Notes: generated by a model not told the origin, from the sequence alone. DNA of 10,413 nt from Lysobacterales bacterium (GCA_026196445.1 JAPHTE010000424.1:1-10413), one strand, 5' to 3'; shown: positions 1-6,510, numbered from the stretch's first letter. A program made the numbers and translations.

Positions 1-11
1 CAGGCTCGGCT

Positions 12-35
12 AACCTAATCTATTCACCTTCCGTC
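12..35 (+). promoter_or_regulatory. Putative ECF-type promoter of the sigma operon
   Basis: AACC at 12-15 and CGTC at 32-35 are separated by exactly 16 nt. This matches the general layout of ECF-sigma promoters (an AAC-containing -35 element and a CGTC/CGT-type -10 element about 16 nt apart). Its position directly before an ECF sigma gene fits autoregulation, which is common in this family. The predicted start of transcription (about 41-44) lies only a few bases before the ATG at 48, so the transcript would have almost no leader. The assignment comes from motif and spacing only. Confidence 0.5.
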
Positions 36-47
36 TATACACGTGAC

Positions 48-599
48 ATGAGCCAAACCGAACAACAAAACATCCGCAAGGCCGCCGCAGGCGACCGCGC
101 GGCGTTTCGCCAACTGGTGATGGAACACAGCCATGCGATGTTCCGGCTGGCCTGGCGTTTGAGTGCCGACGAGCACGCGGCCGAAGACATCGTCCAGGAG
201 GTGTTCATCAAGGCCTGGCGGAAGATCGGTGAGTTTCGCATGGAGTCCAGTTTCAAGTCCTGGTTGCACCGGATCACGGTCAATACGGCGATGGATTACC
301 TGCGCAAGCACGCCAGACGAGCACAGTTCGAAACCGCGGAAACCGAGTGGGAAGCGCCTGATCATTCATCGATGTCTGCGGATTCAAGCCACCAGATAGA
401 TATCAGTACCCAGACCCGGGCGGCCATGATGAACCTGAGTGAGTCGGAACGCATCGCCTTGCTGCTCAAGCACTACGAGGGCCACTCGATCAAGGAAATC
501 GCGCAGATCATGGATATCACGACGGGCGCCTGTAAACAGAATATTTTTCGCGCAGTGAAAAAGATGCGCGTTGCGTTAAAACCATTGGTGACAGCATGA
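48..599 (+). CDS. ECF-subfamily RNA polymerase sigma factor
   Basis: This 183-residue protein has the usual length and two-domain layout of ECF sigma factors. Sigma-70 region 2 spans about residues 18-90, with the region 2.2 core AEDIVQEVFIKAW at 45-57 and the DNA-melting/-10 part up to YLRKHAR at 84-90. A polar linker (about 91-120) leads to region 4 (about 124-178), whose helix-turn-helix runs from SIKEIAQIMDI into GACKQNIFRAVKKMR. It should recruit RNA polymerase to a small regulon. The recognition helix carries KQNIFRA where most ECFs have a VKSRLHRA-like sequence. The stop overlaps the next gene by ATGA, the usual sigma/anti-sigma arrangement. No Shine-Dalgarno sequence precedes ATG 48, and the frame stays open upstream to the window edge without another start codon, so either the mRNA is nearly leaderless or the start lies outside the window. 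Family assignment is secure; the regulon is unknown. Confidence 0.93.
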   Translation: MSQTEQQNIRKAAAGDRAAFRQLVMEHSHAMFRLAWRLSADEHAAEDIVQEVFIKAWRKIGEFRMESSFKSWLHRITVNTAMDYLRKHARRAQFETAETEWEAPDHSSMSADSSHQIDISTQTRAAMMNLSESERIALLLKHYEGHSIKEIAQIMDITTGACKQNIFRAVKKMRVALKPLVTA

Positions 600-1348
600 A
601 CACGATTACAGACGAAGACCTGGTACTACTTTTTTACGGCGAACATGATGATCCGGACCTGGCCGCAAAGGTGGCGAGCGACACGGAGTTGTCTGCCCGG
701 TTCGAGGCCCTGTGTATTGAGCTGAAACTGGCGGATACCTATCACCCACCACATCGCGGCAGCGATTACGGTGCGCACGTCTGGCAGCGGATATCGCCAC
801 GGCTGGCTGAAGACAGCGGCAAAACCAACGGCTGGGCCTGGTTATCAGCGCTCAAACAACCCCGTTTCAGCCTGGCGGGTGCGCTGTCGCTTACGCTGGT
901 CACGGCCCTGGCCTTCATGTTGGGCCGCAATGGTGTTCAGCAGGGTGTTGAACAGCCGGCAGGGCCGATGAACGTACCCGCTGTTGCAATGGCCGGTATT
1001 GAAGCTGACCGTCTGCTGTCCCACTCGGTATCCGGTCACCTGGAACAGGTCAACCTGGTAATGACCCAGTTTGCCAACAGCACCGAGGTCGATGCGCGCG
1101 AAGCCGAATACGCAACCGATATGCTCGTCGCCAACCGTCTTTACCGGCAGGCGGCTGCCGCTCAGGGTAAGCACAAGCTGGCCGCGTTCCTGGCCGAGCT
1201 CGAGCCCTTGTTGATCGAAATGGCCTACGAGGCCCAGTCCGGTTCACCGGCCACCCGTGAACGGATGCAGAAAGAGGTCAGGGAAGGGTTGCTGTTCCGG
1301 GTGCGCGTCATGAACGCAAAACTGAATAAATCTGAAATCTCTGTATAA
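596..1348 (+). CDS. Putative membrane anti-sigma factor (non-zinc-finger type)
   Basis: This 250-residue protein has one clear transmembrane segment at about 91-110, leaving an N-terminal cytoplasmic part of about 90 residues and a C-terminal periplasmic part of about 140. The N-terminus begins with an acidic helix around DEDLVLLFYGE (7-17), reminiscent of the amphipathic start of anti-sigma domains. The HxxxCxxC zinc motif of ZAS-type anti-sigma factors is absent; the only cysteine is at residue 40. The periplasmic part is largely helical, with a predicted amphipathic stretch at 136-215. The gene overlaps the sigma gene by 4 nt (ATGA) with only a weak GGTGA ahead of the start, which points to translational coupling and near-equal expression. 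The role as anti-sigma factor is inferred from position, topology and coupling rather than from a recognised domain. Confidence 0.72.
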   Translation: MNTITDEDLVLLFYGEHDDPDLAAKVASDTELSARFEALCIELKLADTYHPPHRGSDYGAHVWQRISPRLAEDSGKTNGWAWLSALKQPRFSLAGALSLTLVTALAFMLGRNGVQQGVEQPAGPMNVPAVAMAGIEADRLLSHSVSGHLEQVNLVMTQFANSTEVDAREAEYATDMLVANRLYRQAAAAQGKHKLAAFLAELEPLLIEMAYEAQSGSPATRERMQKEVREGLLFRVRVMNAKLNKSEISV

Positions 1349-1358
1349 GGACACGATT

Positions 1359-2897
1359 ATGTCTATCAACACGATATTGAAAAAAACCATCCTGGCCAGT
1401 GCCTTGATCGCGGTCACCGCGATGGCACAGACGCCTTACGACGACGGCCAGAAGGCCCTGCGTGAGAAGGAATGGACGGCTGCCGTAGAATATTTCGAGC
1501 AGGCAATCGAGACCGGTGAGAAAGACACCGATGCTGCCATGTACTGGAGGGCCTATGCCCTGTATGAAGCCAAACGCGACAGGGAAGCCGAAAGGCAGAT
1601 CCGCAAGCTGGAACGCAGCTACCCCGATAGCCGCTGGCTGAAAGAAGCCCAGGTTCTGCAAATCGAGCATGGCGCTTCACCGGAACTGGTTGCCGGCACC
1701 GACAATGTGATGGAGGACGAGGAACTGCGCATGTTTGCCCTGGCACAACTGATGGACCGGGATCCTGACCGTGCCCTGCCACTGGTGCTTGAAGAGCTGA
1801 AGACAAGTGAATCGGAGGAATACCGGGCCGACACGCTGTTTATGCTGGGTATGAGTGATGATCCCCGTGCCCAACAGGCCATCGCTGAGTTTGCCCGCGA
1901 CAGCAAGAATCCCGGATTGCAAGCGGATGCCATCAACATGCTCGGTATCGCTTCCAACAAGGAGTCCATGGCGCTGCTCGCTGACCTGTACCGGGAATCT
2001 GGAAGTGACCAGGTGAAAGAAGCGGTTATCAACGCCTTTATCGTCAGTGATTACTCAAAACCATTGGCCGAGCTTCTGAAAGCTGAAAAAGATCCGAAGT
2101 TGCAAATTGAAATCATCCACGCAATGGGAGTGATGGATGCCACTGATGAACTGCAGGCGCTTTACCCGACGCTTTCCAGCCAGGAAACGAAGGTTGCAAC
2201 CCTGGAAGCCTTCTTTATTGCGGGTGACAGCGGCGTGTTGCGACAGGTGCTTGAAAGCGAGACAGACCCGGAGCTACGAAAGACAGCTATCGAGGGTATC
2301 GCGATTAATGACGACAAGGGCGCTGCAGACTTGCTTGAATCGATATATCAGAACGCCACCACGACTGAAAAGAAAGCGGTTCTCGAGGCTTTGGTCATGA
2401 TGGACGAGGGTGAGGACCTGGCGTTGAAAATCGTGCGCACGGAGAGCGATCCGGAACTGCGCGGCCAGGCGATCCACGTGCTGGGCATCAACGAGGCCAC
2501 CACTGAATTAGCGGAACTTTATCAAAGCATCCATGAGCCTGATTTGCGCAAGATGGTGCTCGAAGCGTTGATGATTGCAGACGATACCGATGGCTTGATA
2601 AAAGTATTGCAATCGGAGCAGGATCCAGAAATGCGTTCGTCCGCGATCGAGATGCTGGCGGTTAGCGGTGATCGGAAATCCGGTCAATACCTGGTCAGCA
2701 TCTACCCGGATGTATCACGCGATGAAAAGGAGTCGATCATCGAGGCCATGATGATCATGGACGACGCCAGCGGCCTGATCGGACTGTTGAAGACTGAGAC
2801 CGACGCTGCGTTGAAACGTGAAATGATGCAAAAGCTGAGCCTGATGGATTCGGATGAAGCCGACCAGTACCTGTTCGAACTGCTGGAGAAGAAGTGA
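1359..2897 (+). CDS. Exported TPR/HEAT-repeat solenoid protein
   Basis: The 512-residue product starts with a Sec signal peptide (basic KK at 8-9, hydrophobic core about 10-20, likely cleavage after AMA at 21-23), so it should be periplasmic. Residues about 25-105 form a TPR-like helical region (DDGQKALREKEWTAAVEYFE and the following helices, ending in SYPDSRW). From about 120 onward it is a HEAT-like solenoid. From residue 184 the units pair into about 60-residue double repeats starting at 184, 245, 303, 364 and 422, with a final half unit at 482. Each begins near DPELR and carries a second helix like VLEALMIADD. No catalytic motif or cysteine cluster is visible, which suggests a binding or scaffold role. 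The start is supported by AAGGA 7 nt upstream, and the gene follows the anti-sigma candidate by 10 nt in the same operon. Partner and ligand are unknown. Confidence 0.85.
   Translation: MSINTILKKTILASALIAVTAMAQTPYDDGQKALREKEWTAAVEYFEQAIETGEKDTDAAMYWRAYALYEAKRDREAERQIRKLERSYPDSRWLKEAQVLQIEHGASPELVAGTDNVMEDEELRMFALAQLMDRDPDRALPLVLEELKTSESEEYRADTLFMLGMSDDPRAQQAIAEFARDSKNPGLQADAINMLGIASNKESMALLADLYRESGSDQVKEAVINAFIVSDYSKPLAELLKAEKDPKLQIEIIHAMGVMDATDELQALYPTLSSQETKVATLEAFFIAGDSGVLRQVLESETDPELRKTAIEGIAINDDKGAADLLESIYQNATTTEKKAVLEALVMMDEGEDLALKIVRTESDPELRGQAIHVLGINEATTELAELYQSIHEPDLRKMVLEALMIADDTDGLIKVLQSEQDPEMRSSAIEMLAVSGDRKSGQYLVSIYPDVSRDEKESIIEAMMIMDDASGLIGLLKTETDAALKREMMQKLSLMDSDEADQYLFELLEKK
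1908..2894 (+). repeat. Protein-level tandem double repeats, about 60 residues
   Basis: Five consecutive units of 58-61 residues and one half unit occupy residues 184-512 of the solenoid protein. Each full unit is two helical hairpins: one starts NPGLQ, DPKLQ, DPELR, DPELR or DPEMR, and the other contains EAVINAF, ATLEAFF, AVLEALV, MVLEALM or SIIEAMM. The repeat shows in the protein but not as near-identical DNA, so it is an old duplication series and not a recent expansion. Confidence 0.75.
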
Positions 2898-3913
2898 TGG
2901 CCAGCAAATACCTGGCCTGCTTGCTGGTGTGTTTAAGTGGTTCCGCCTGGGCCCAGATCGATGATCTTTACAATGCAGACGTGACCGAGTACCAGGACAT
3001 CAGCAACCCGGCTGAAGCGGTCAAGGCAGCGGAGGGCCAATGGCTGGCGTTCAGCATGCCGGTTCTCGAAGGCACCCGCTCCCCATGTTGTTGGAAAGGT
3101 AAATGGGGTGTCATGGGCGAGGTCGGTTGCGGCCTGGCACCCGGGCACACGAGTTATGGCTCCCGGTCCGACTCACCACTGGTTGATGAAGCGATCGTGT
3201 ATGCCAGTATCCGTGACGGTCGTGTGCACAAGCTGCGTGTAATGGGTACTCATTGCCCGGTGGATGGTAACGGTGAACAAGTGGCCTGGATTGGCGAGGT
3301 AGACGAGAATGCCGGGATGGATTGGCTGGAAGGTATCGCCCGCGCTGATGACAGCGACGGGGCACTGTACGCTCTGGCCTTGCACCGTAGCGACGGCGCG
3401 GCGAAACGGCTTTATTCACTGGCCAGGGATACCGATAAAGAACGTGGCAGCGAAGCGGTGTTCTGGTTGGGTGAAGCACGTGGCGAGCAAGGGTTCAATT
3501 TTCTCGAGCGTCTGCTGGGTGAATTGCCACGGGGTGACCGACGCCGCGAGATCAACTTCGCATTATCGCAAAACGACAGTCCGGAAGCCGCGCAGCTATT
3601 GTTGGAAATCAGCAAATCCGACCGCGATCCCGAGCAACGTGGTGAAGCCCTGTTCTGGCTGGCGCAGGAGTACCCGAACGAGGCCAAGGGCTGGTTAAAA
3701 GAGGTAATTGCTGCCGAGCAGGATGAAGATATCCTGGAAAAGGCGGTATTCGCAGTTTCCCAATTGCCCGGTGAGGACAGCAGCCGGATGTTACTGGATA
3801 TCGCCCGTGACAAGCAGGCGCCACGTGAAGCGCGCCGCCAGGCGCTATTCTGGCTGGCGCAGTCAGATGACGATGAAGCAGTCGCTGCTTTGGCTGACTT
3901 ACTGACCCGCTGA
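2897..3913 (+). CDS. Exported HEAT-repeat protein with N-terminal Cys-containing domain
   Basis: This 338-residue protein has a signal peptide (hydrophobic 6-17, likely cleavage after AWA at 17-19) and is predicted periplasmic. Residues 20-150 form a domain I do not recognise, with cysteines at 64, 65, 78 and 120 (SPCCWKGKW, VGCGL, GTHCPVDG), which could form disulfides or bind a ligand. Residues about 184-338 are five HEAT-like repeats at a strict 32-33-residue period, with the signature ALFWLAQ or variants (AVFWLGE, INFALSQ, ALFWLAQ, AVFAVSQ, ALFWLAQ). ATG 2897 was chosen over GTG 2894 because GGAG at 2885-2888 is then 8 nt away. The start overlaps the stop of the previous gene by one base (TGATG), implying coupled translation. 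It is the last gene of the sigma operon. Function is unknown; a periplasmic partner of the membrane protein is the natural guess. Confidence 0.85.
   Translation: MASKYLACLLVCLSGSAWAQIDDLYNADVTEYQDISNPAEAVKAAEGQWLAFSMPVLEGTRSPCCWKGKWGVMGEVGCGLAPGHTSYGSRSDSPLVDEAIVYASIRDGRVHKLRVMGTHCPVDGNGEQVAWIGEVDENAGMDWLEGIARADDSDGALYALALHRSDGAAKRLYSLARDTDKERGSEAVFWLGEARGEQGFNFLERLLGELPRGDRRREINFALSQNDSPEAAQLLLEISKSDRDPEQRGEALFWLAQEYPNEAKGWLKEVIAAEQDEDILEKAVFAVSQLPGEDSSRMLLDIARDKQAPREARRQALFWLAQSDDDEAVAALADLLTR
3446..3913 (+). repeat. Five HEAT-type repeats with ALFWLAQ signature
   Basis: The equivalent residue before the hydrophobic core of each repeat falls at 186, 218, 250, 282 and 315 of the encoded protein, a spacing of 32, 32, 32 and 33. 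The core reads (A/I)(V/L/N)F(W/A)(L/V)(A/G/S)(Q/E). This pattern differs from the repeats of the preceding gene (about 60-residue double units beginning DPELR), so the two proteins are not simple duplicates. Confidence 0.75.
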
Positions 3914-3930
3914 CCCTGTATTTATTGCAA

Positions 3931-3948
3931 GAGGAAACTGGTTTCCTC
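3931..3948 (+). other. Perfect inverted repeat downstream of the sigma operon
   Basis: GAGGAAAC at 3931-3938 and GTTTCCTC at 3941-3948 are exact reverse complements around a TG centre. It lies 17 nt after the last stop codon and 29 nt before the main terminator. It lacks a T-tract, so it may be an RNA-stabilising 3' hairpin or an operator and probably not a terminator by itself. Confidence 0.5.
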
Positions 3949-3977
3949 AACCACTTTAAAGTCTGGTAATTTACTTG

Positions 3978-4005
3978 AGGGCCACATCGGTGGCCCTTTT
4001 TTTTT
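3978..4005 (+). terminator. Rho-independent terminator of the sigma operon
   Basis: The stem GGGCCAC (3979-3985) pairs with GTGGCCC (3990-3996) around a 4-nt loop, with an extra A-T pair at 3978/3997, and is followed by nine consecutive T residues (3997-4005). This is a textbook intrinsic terminator about 65 nt after the last operon gene. It separates the sigma operon from the next promoter. Confidence 0.92.
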
Positions 4006-4014
4006 GGTTTGATG

Positions 4015-4028
4015 TAACGCGTTATACT
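4015..4028 (+). promoter_or_regulatory. Possible promoter -10 with overlapping palindrome
   Basis: TATACT at 4023-4028 is a good -10 hexamer about 30 nt before the start codon at 4058. The 10-bp perfect palindrome TAACGCGTTA (4015-4024) overlaps it and could be an operator. No good -35 is visible at 17 nt; that position falls in the terminator T-tract. Promoter activity is therefore uncertain. Confidence 0.35.
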
Positions 4029-4057
4029 GCGTGCAGGATCAACCGGGGAGCAAAACC

Positions 4058-4300
4058 ATGGATATCCATACACTGATGTCTTTTTTCATGTGGTGCACCA
4101 TCATCAACTTTGGCATATTGCTGTTCCTGACCCTGGTTTACATGCTGATGCCAAACCTGGCGTATCGTCTGCAGAGCCGCTGGATTCCCATTTCCAGGGA
4201 AACTTTCGACATCATCTTTTATTCGTTCATCGGATTTTTTAAAGTGGTCGTTCTGGTATTCAACCTGGTACCGTGGCTGGCGCTGCGGATTATGGCCTGA
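4058..4300 (+). CDS. Small two-helix inner-membrane protein, DUF6868-like
   Basis: The 80-residue product has two long hydrophobic segments at about 7-31 and 52-78, joined by a short basic/polar loop (YRLQSRWIPISRETF, 36-50). It resembles the small DUF6868 membrane proteins in having an N-terminal FFMWCTIINFGILL block and a C-terminal FNLVPWLALRIM block. That match is from memory and needs a profile search. ATG 4058 was chosen over GTG 4031 because GGGGAG (4045-4050) sits 7 nt upstream, whereas the GTG has no ribosome-binding site and would add nine polar residues. It lies 31 nt before the cation transporter gene and may be co-transcribed with it. No function is known. Confidence 0.8.
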   Translation: MDIHTLMSFFMWCTIINFGILLFLTLVYMLMPNLAYRLQSRWIPISRETFDIIFYSFIGFFKVVVLVFNLVPWLALRIMA

Positions 4301-4331
4301 TCCGCAATCGATGGAGGTTTAGGTAAACTTC

Positions 4332-5246
4332 GTGTACAAGCAGGACCGTAAAAAAGGGCTTGACCGGGCAGGTTTGTTAAAACTGGCCAGTGGTGCTTCG
4401 GTTTTGACGGCGGGGGTTTTGATCGTCGCCAAGACGGGCGCGTGGTACATGACCGGTTCGGTCAGCCTGTTGGCGTCTTTGGTCGACTCTGTCATGGACA
4501 GCCTCGCGTCGCTGATTAACCTGTTTGCAATTCGATACGCCTTGCAACCGCCCGATGAAGAACATCGTTTTGGCCACGGTAAGGCCGAACCACTAGCGGG
4601 TCTTGCGCAATCGGCGTTTATTGCAGGTTCGGCAGTTTTCCTGGTTTTCCATGCCGTCGACCGTTTGCGCTATCCACACGCAGTTGAACAGGTTCCAATG
4701 GGAATGTGGGTGATGGCCCTGGCAATTTTTTTGACCCTGGTTTTGCTGCTTATCCAGCGCCACGTCATCCGCAAAACAGGATCGACGGCCATTCGCGCCG
4801 ATTCACTACATTACATAACCGACCTTTTGACCAATATCAGCGTACTTATAGCCCTGTACCTGGCATCACTGGGCTGGACCAAAGCCGACCCCATATTTGC
4901 CATGGTGGTCGCCGCTTACATTTTTTACAGTGCCTTCCAGATTGGCCACGAAGCATTCCAGCAGTTGATGGACAGGGAACTGCCCGAAGAGGTGCTGGAG
5001 CAAATCAATGCCATTGCCATGGCCCACCCCGAGGTGACGGGCACACACCACACGCGTACCCGCCAATCCGGACATATGCGCTTCGTACAGATGCACCTGG
5101 AACTTGAGGAGAACATGTCGTTAAAGCGGGCACATGCGATTGCCGACCAGATAGAGCGTGAAATCATGACGTTTCTGCCGGACTCGGAGGTCATCATCCA
5201 CCAGGACCCTAAAGATGATTCCCACAAGCATGCTTCACCCCTTTAA
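4332..5246 (+). CDS. fieF: Cation diffusion facilitator, FieF/YiiP-type Zn2+/Fe2+ exporter
   Basis: This 304-residue protein matches the length and architecture of YiiP/FieF: six transmembrane helices and a C-terminal cytoplasmic metal-binding domain. It exports divalent metal (Zn2+, Fe2+, Cd2+ in characterised homologues) from cytoplasm to periplasm by H+ antiport as a homodimer. With a constant offset of 7 from E. coli YiiP numbering, every ligand is present. Site A is D52, D56, H160 and D164; site B is D75, H78 and H82; the C-terminal binuclear site uses H239, H255, H268, H290 and D292. Family signatures include HRFGHGKAEPLAG (78-90), RTRQSG and VIIHQDP. The start is GTG 4332, with AGG at 4321-4323 about 8 nt upstream and a stronger GGAGG at 4313-4317. 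The short tail after VIIHQDP contains two histidines. No metal-sensor site was recognised upstream. Confidence 0.93.
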   Translation: MYKQDRKKGLDRAGLLKLASGASVLTAGVLIVAKTGAWYMTGSVSLLASLVDSVMDSLASLINLFAIRYALQPPDEEHRFGHGKAEPLAGLAQSAFIAGSAVFLVFHAVDRLRYPHAVEQVPMGMWVMALAIFLTLVLLLIQRHVIRKTGSTAIRADSLHYITDLLTNISVLIALYLASLGWTKADPIFAMVVAAYIFYSAFQIGHEAFQQLMDRELPEEVLEQINAIAMAHPEVTGTHHTRTRQSGHMRFVQMHLELEENMSLKRAHAIADQIEREIMTFLPDSEVIIHQDPKDDSHKHASPL

Positions 5247-5575
5247 CCCGCATATTGCACCAGTCGTCATCGGGCCTTGTTGCATGTATATGATTCAATT
5301 AAGCATATTGACAAAATTGCTGGAAATCCCCGGAGTGCAGTTTGTACCCCGGCCCGATATCTATCCAGGCCCTGGCTTGTCCATATCCGACTGGACTTGA
5401 GCTTCCTTCGGCCCATAGCTATGGCTATGGGCCTTAGTCTAGCCCGGCGCCCACTCGAATCTGTCCTGCGCCATCATCCTGGATACTGGTGCAATATGCG
5501 GGCTGGCGGCGTACGCAGCTTAACAGTGGTCTTTGCCGTCCGTCCCGTCGCAGGTAAGCTCCCACTATTATTCCG
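5247..5575. other. Intergenic stretch without a convincing gene
   Basis: These 329 bases lie between the ends of the transporter (+) and methyltransferase (-) genes, which converge on it. Open frames here (for example 5277-5579) lack a plausible ribosome-binding site and recognisable protein features. The only clear structure is the hairpin at 5410-5433. The segment around 5280-5320 is more AT-rich than its surroundings and contains TTGACA at 5308-5313, but no matching -10 follows at 16-18 nt. I see no tRNA or known regulatory RNA. Confidence 0.6.
5410..5433 (+). terminator. Strong hairpin, possible convergent terminator
   Basis: GGCCCATAGC (5410-5419) and GCTATGGGCC (5424-5433) form a perfect 10-bp stem with the 4-nt loop TATG. 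The + strand continues TTAGTCT, a poor T-tract; the - strand has no T-tract. It lies between two converging genes, about 165 nt after the transporter stop and 145 nt past the methyltransferase stop, so a role in ending one or both transcripts is plausible but not canonical. Confidence 0.5.
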
Positions 5576-6268
5576 TTAGCAGGATTCGAACAACAACCGG
5601 TGACCGCGGTGACTGACCTGGCGGAAACCGGCCAACTTGGCCACGCCCCGGATACCCTTCGCCGAATTCCATTGCACCAGGCCGGGCAGGTTGGAGGGCA
5701 TGTCGCGGTAGTAGGGTGCGTGCTCGAGGAACTGGCCTGTCAAAACTTTCGAACGGATACCACCGCCCAAACGGTGTGAATCGGCAAAATCGAATACGAC
5801 ACGGCCCCCGTTTTTGAGCACGCGTTTGAACTCCAGAAAATAGAGGTAAATGTCATACAGGTTGAAGTGGATAAAGACCGATATCGACACGATCTTGTCC
5901 ACGCTGTGATCTGCGATGGCGTTCAAATCACGGCTTTGCACGTGGTGGAACTCGATGTTGTCAATGCCCTCCAGTTCCTGCCGGGCATAGGTGAGATAAG
6001 CTTCGCTGATATCACAGGCCAGCACCTTCTTTGCCATTTTTGCCACGGCACGGGTGCCAAAACCACAACCGGAGCCCAGTTCCAGCACCGTGTCATCGGA
6101 CCCGACGCCGGCCATTTTAAGAAACCGCCCCGCATAGGCTTCCCGCTCTTCGCGTATTTCATCGAGACGGGTCTCAGGCTCGGTGCCGAAACGGAACCCT
6201 ACCAACGCGACCAGCATCTCGCGGATATCTTCATTCGTCAGCCCGACCCAGGCCTTGTCAGCAGTCAT
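5576..6268 (-). CDS. Class I SAM-dependent methyltransferase
   Basis: This 230-residue protein has the Rossmann-type methyltransferase motifs in order: motif I VLELGSGCGFGT (61-72), the acidic ribose-binding end of strand 2 LACDIS (83-88, D86), a motif II-like VDKIVSISVFIHF (123-135) and motif III-like LKNGGRVVFDFAD (151-163). It should transfer a methyl group from S-adenosylmethionine; the substrate cannot be read from the sequence. The layout is closest to the Methyltransf_11/25 group. A TTG at 6343 would add 25 residues without family features and has no clear ribosome-binding site. ATG 6268 is preceded by only a weak AGAGA (about 9 nt), so the start remains uncertain. It appears to be a single-gene unit. 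Confidence 0.88.
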   Translation of the reverse strand: MTADKAWVGLTNEDIREMLVALVGFRFGTEPETRLDEIREEREAYAGRFLKMAGVGSDDTVLELGSGCGFGTRAVAKMAKKVLACDISEAYLTYARQELEGIDNIEFHHVQSRDLNAIADHSVDKIVSISVFIHFNLYDIYLYFLEFKRVLKNGGRVVFDFADSHRLGGGIRSKVLTGQFLEHAPYYRDMPSNLPGLVQWNSAKGIRGVAKLAGFRQVSHRGHRLLFESC

Positions 6269-6345
6269 ATTACGGTTCTCTAAGGATAGTTCGACCGCCC
6301 ATTGTCTACCAAACAGGCTGTGAGCGTAAGGTGCGACCGTCAATT

Positions 6346-6504
6346 GTGCTTGATCCGGCCAAGCCGGATTGGGCTGCTGGAATTCCGTCTGATACGATGA
6401 TCGTGATTGGCACCAACTGCACCTACCAGGCGGTGATAAACACGATGCGGGCGTTATCCGACCGCACGGTTCGTTACGTGCCCAGTATTCCTTTCGTGAA
6501 GTAA
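6346..6504 (+). pseudogene. Possible small ORF or 3' remnant of a lost gene
   Basis: A + strand frame with coding-like composition ends in TAA at 6502-6504. From the internal ATG 6397 it encodes 35 residues (MIVIGTNCTYQAVI at the start, VPSIPFVK at the end). Reading back to GTG 6346 gives 52 residues, including VLDPAKPDW. The frame remains open further upstream, where it becomes antisense to the methyltransferase gene. The hydrophobic MIVIG strand followed by a helix looks like the C-terminal part of an alpha/beta enzyme. No strong Shine-Dalgarno sequence precedes either start. A GC-rich hairpin follows the stop by 6 nt. I do not recognise the family; it may be noncoding chance. Confidence 0.3.
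6353..6369. repeat. Short perfect inverted repeat
   Basis: ATCCGGC (6353-6359) and GCCGGAT (6363-6369) are exact reverse complements with a 3-nt centre. It lies 85 nt upstream of the methyltransferase start on the - strand, where it could be an operator or leader hairpin, and also within the possible + strand remnant. No T-tract accompanies it. Confidence 0.45.
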
Positions 6505-6510
6505 CGCCAT

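Noticed and set aside
2885..2899. GTG 2894 as start of the second HEAT-repeat gene
   Set aside because: ATG 2897 gives better spacing to GGAG (8 nt versus 5 nt) and a standard signal peptide.
4031..4033. GTG as start of the small membrane protein
   Set aside because: ATG 4058 has GGGGAG at 7 nt; the GTG has no such site and adds only a polar tail.
5308..5313. TTGACA as a -35 element
   Set aside because: No -10-like hexamer occurs at 16-18 nt spacing and no gene follows on the + strand.
5277..5579. 100-codon + strand open frame in the gene-free gap
   Set aside because: It has no ribosome-binding site, a low-complexity basic composition, runs through the hairpin and ends inside the methyltransferase stop region.
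5867..6283. 138-codon + strand open frame
   Set aside because: It is antisense to the methyltransferase, whose SAM motifs are clear.
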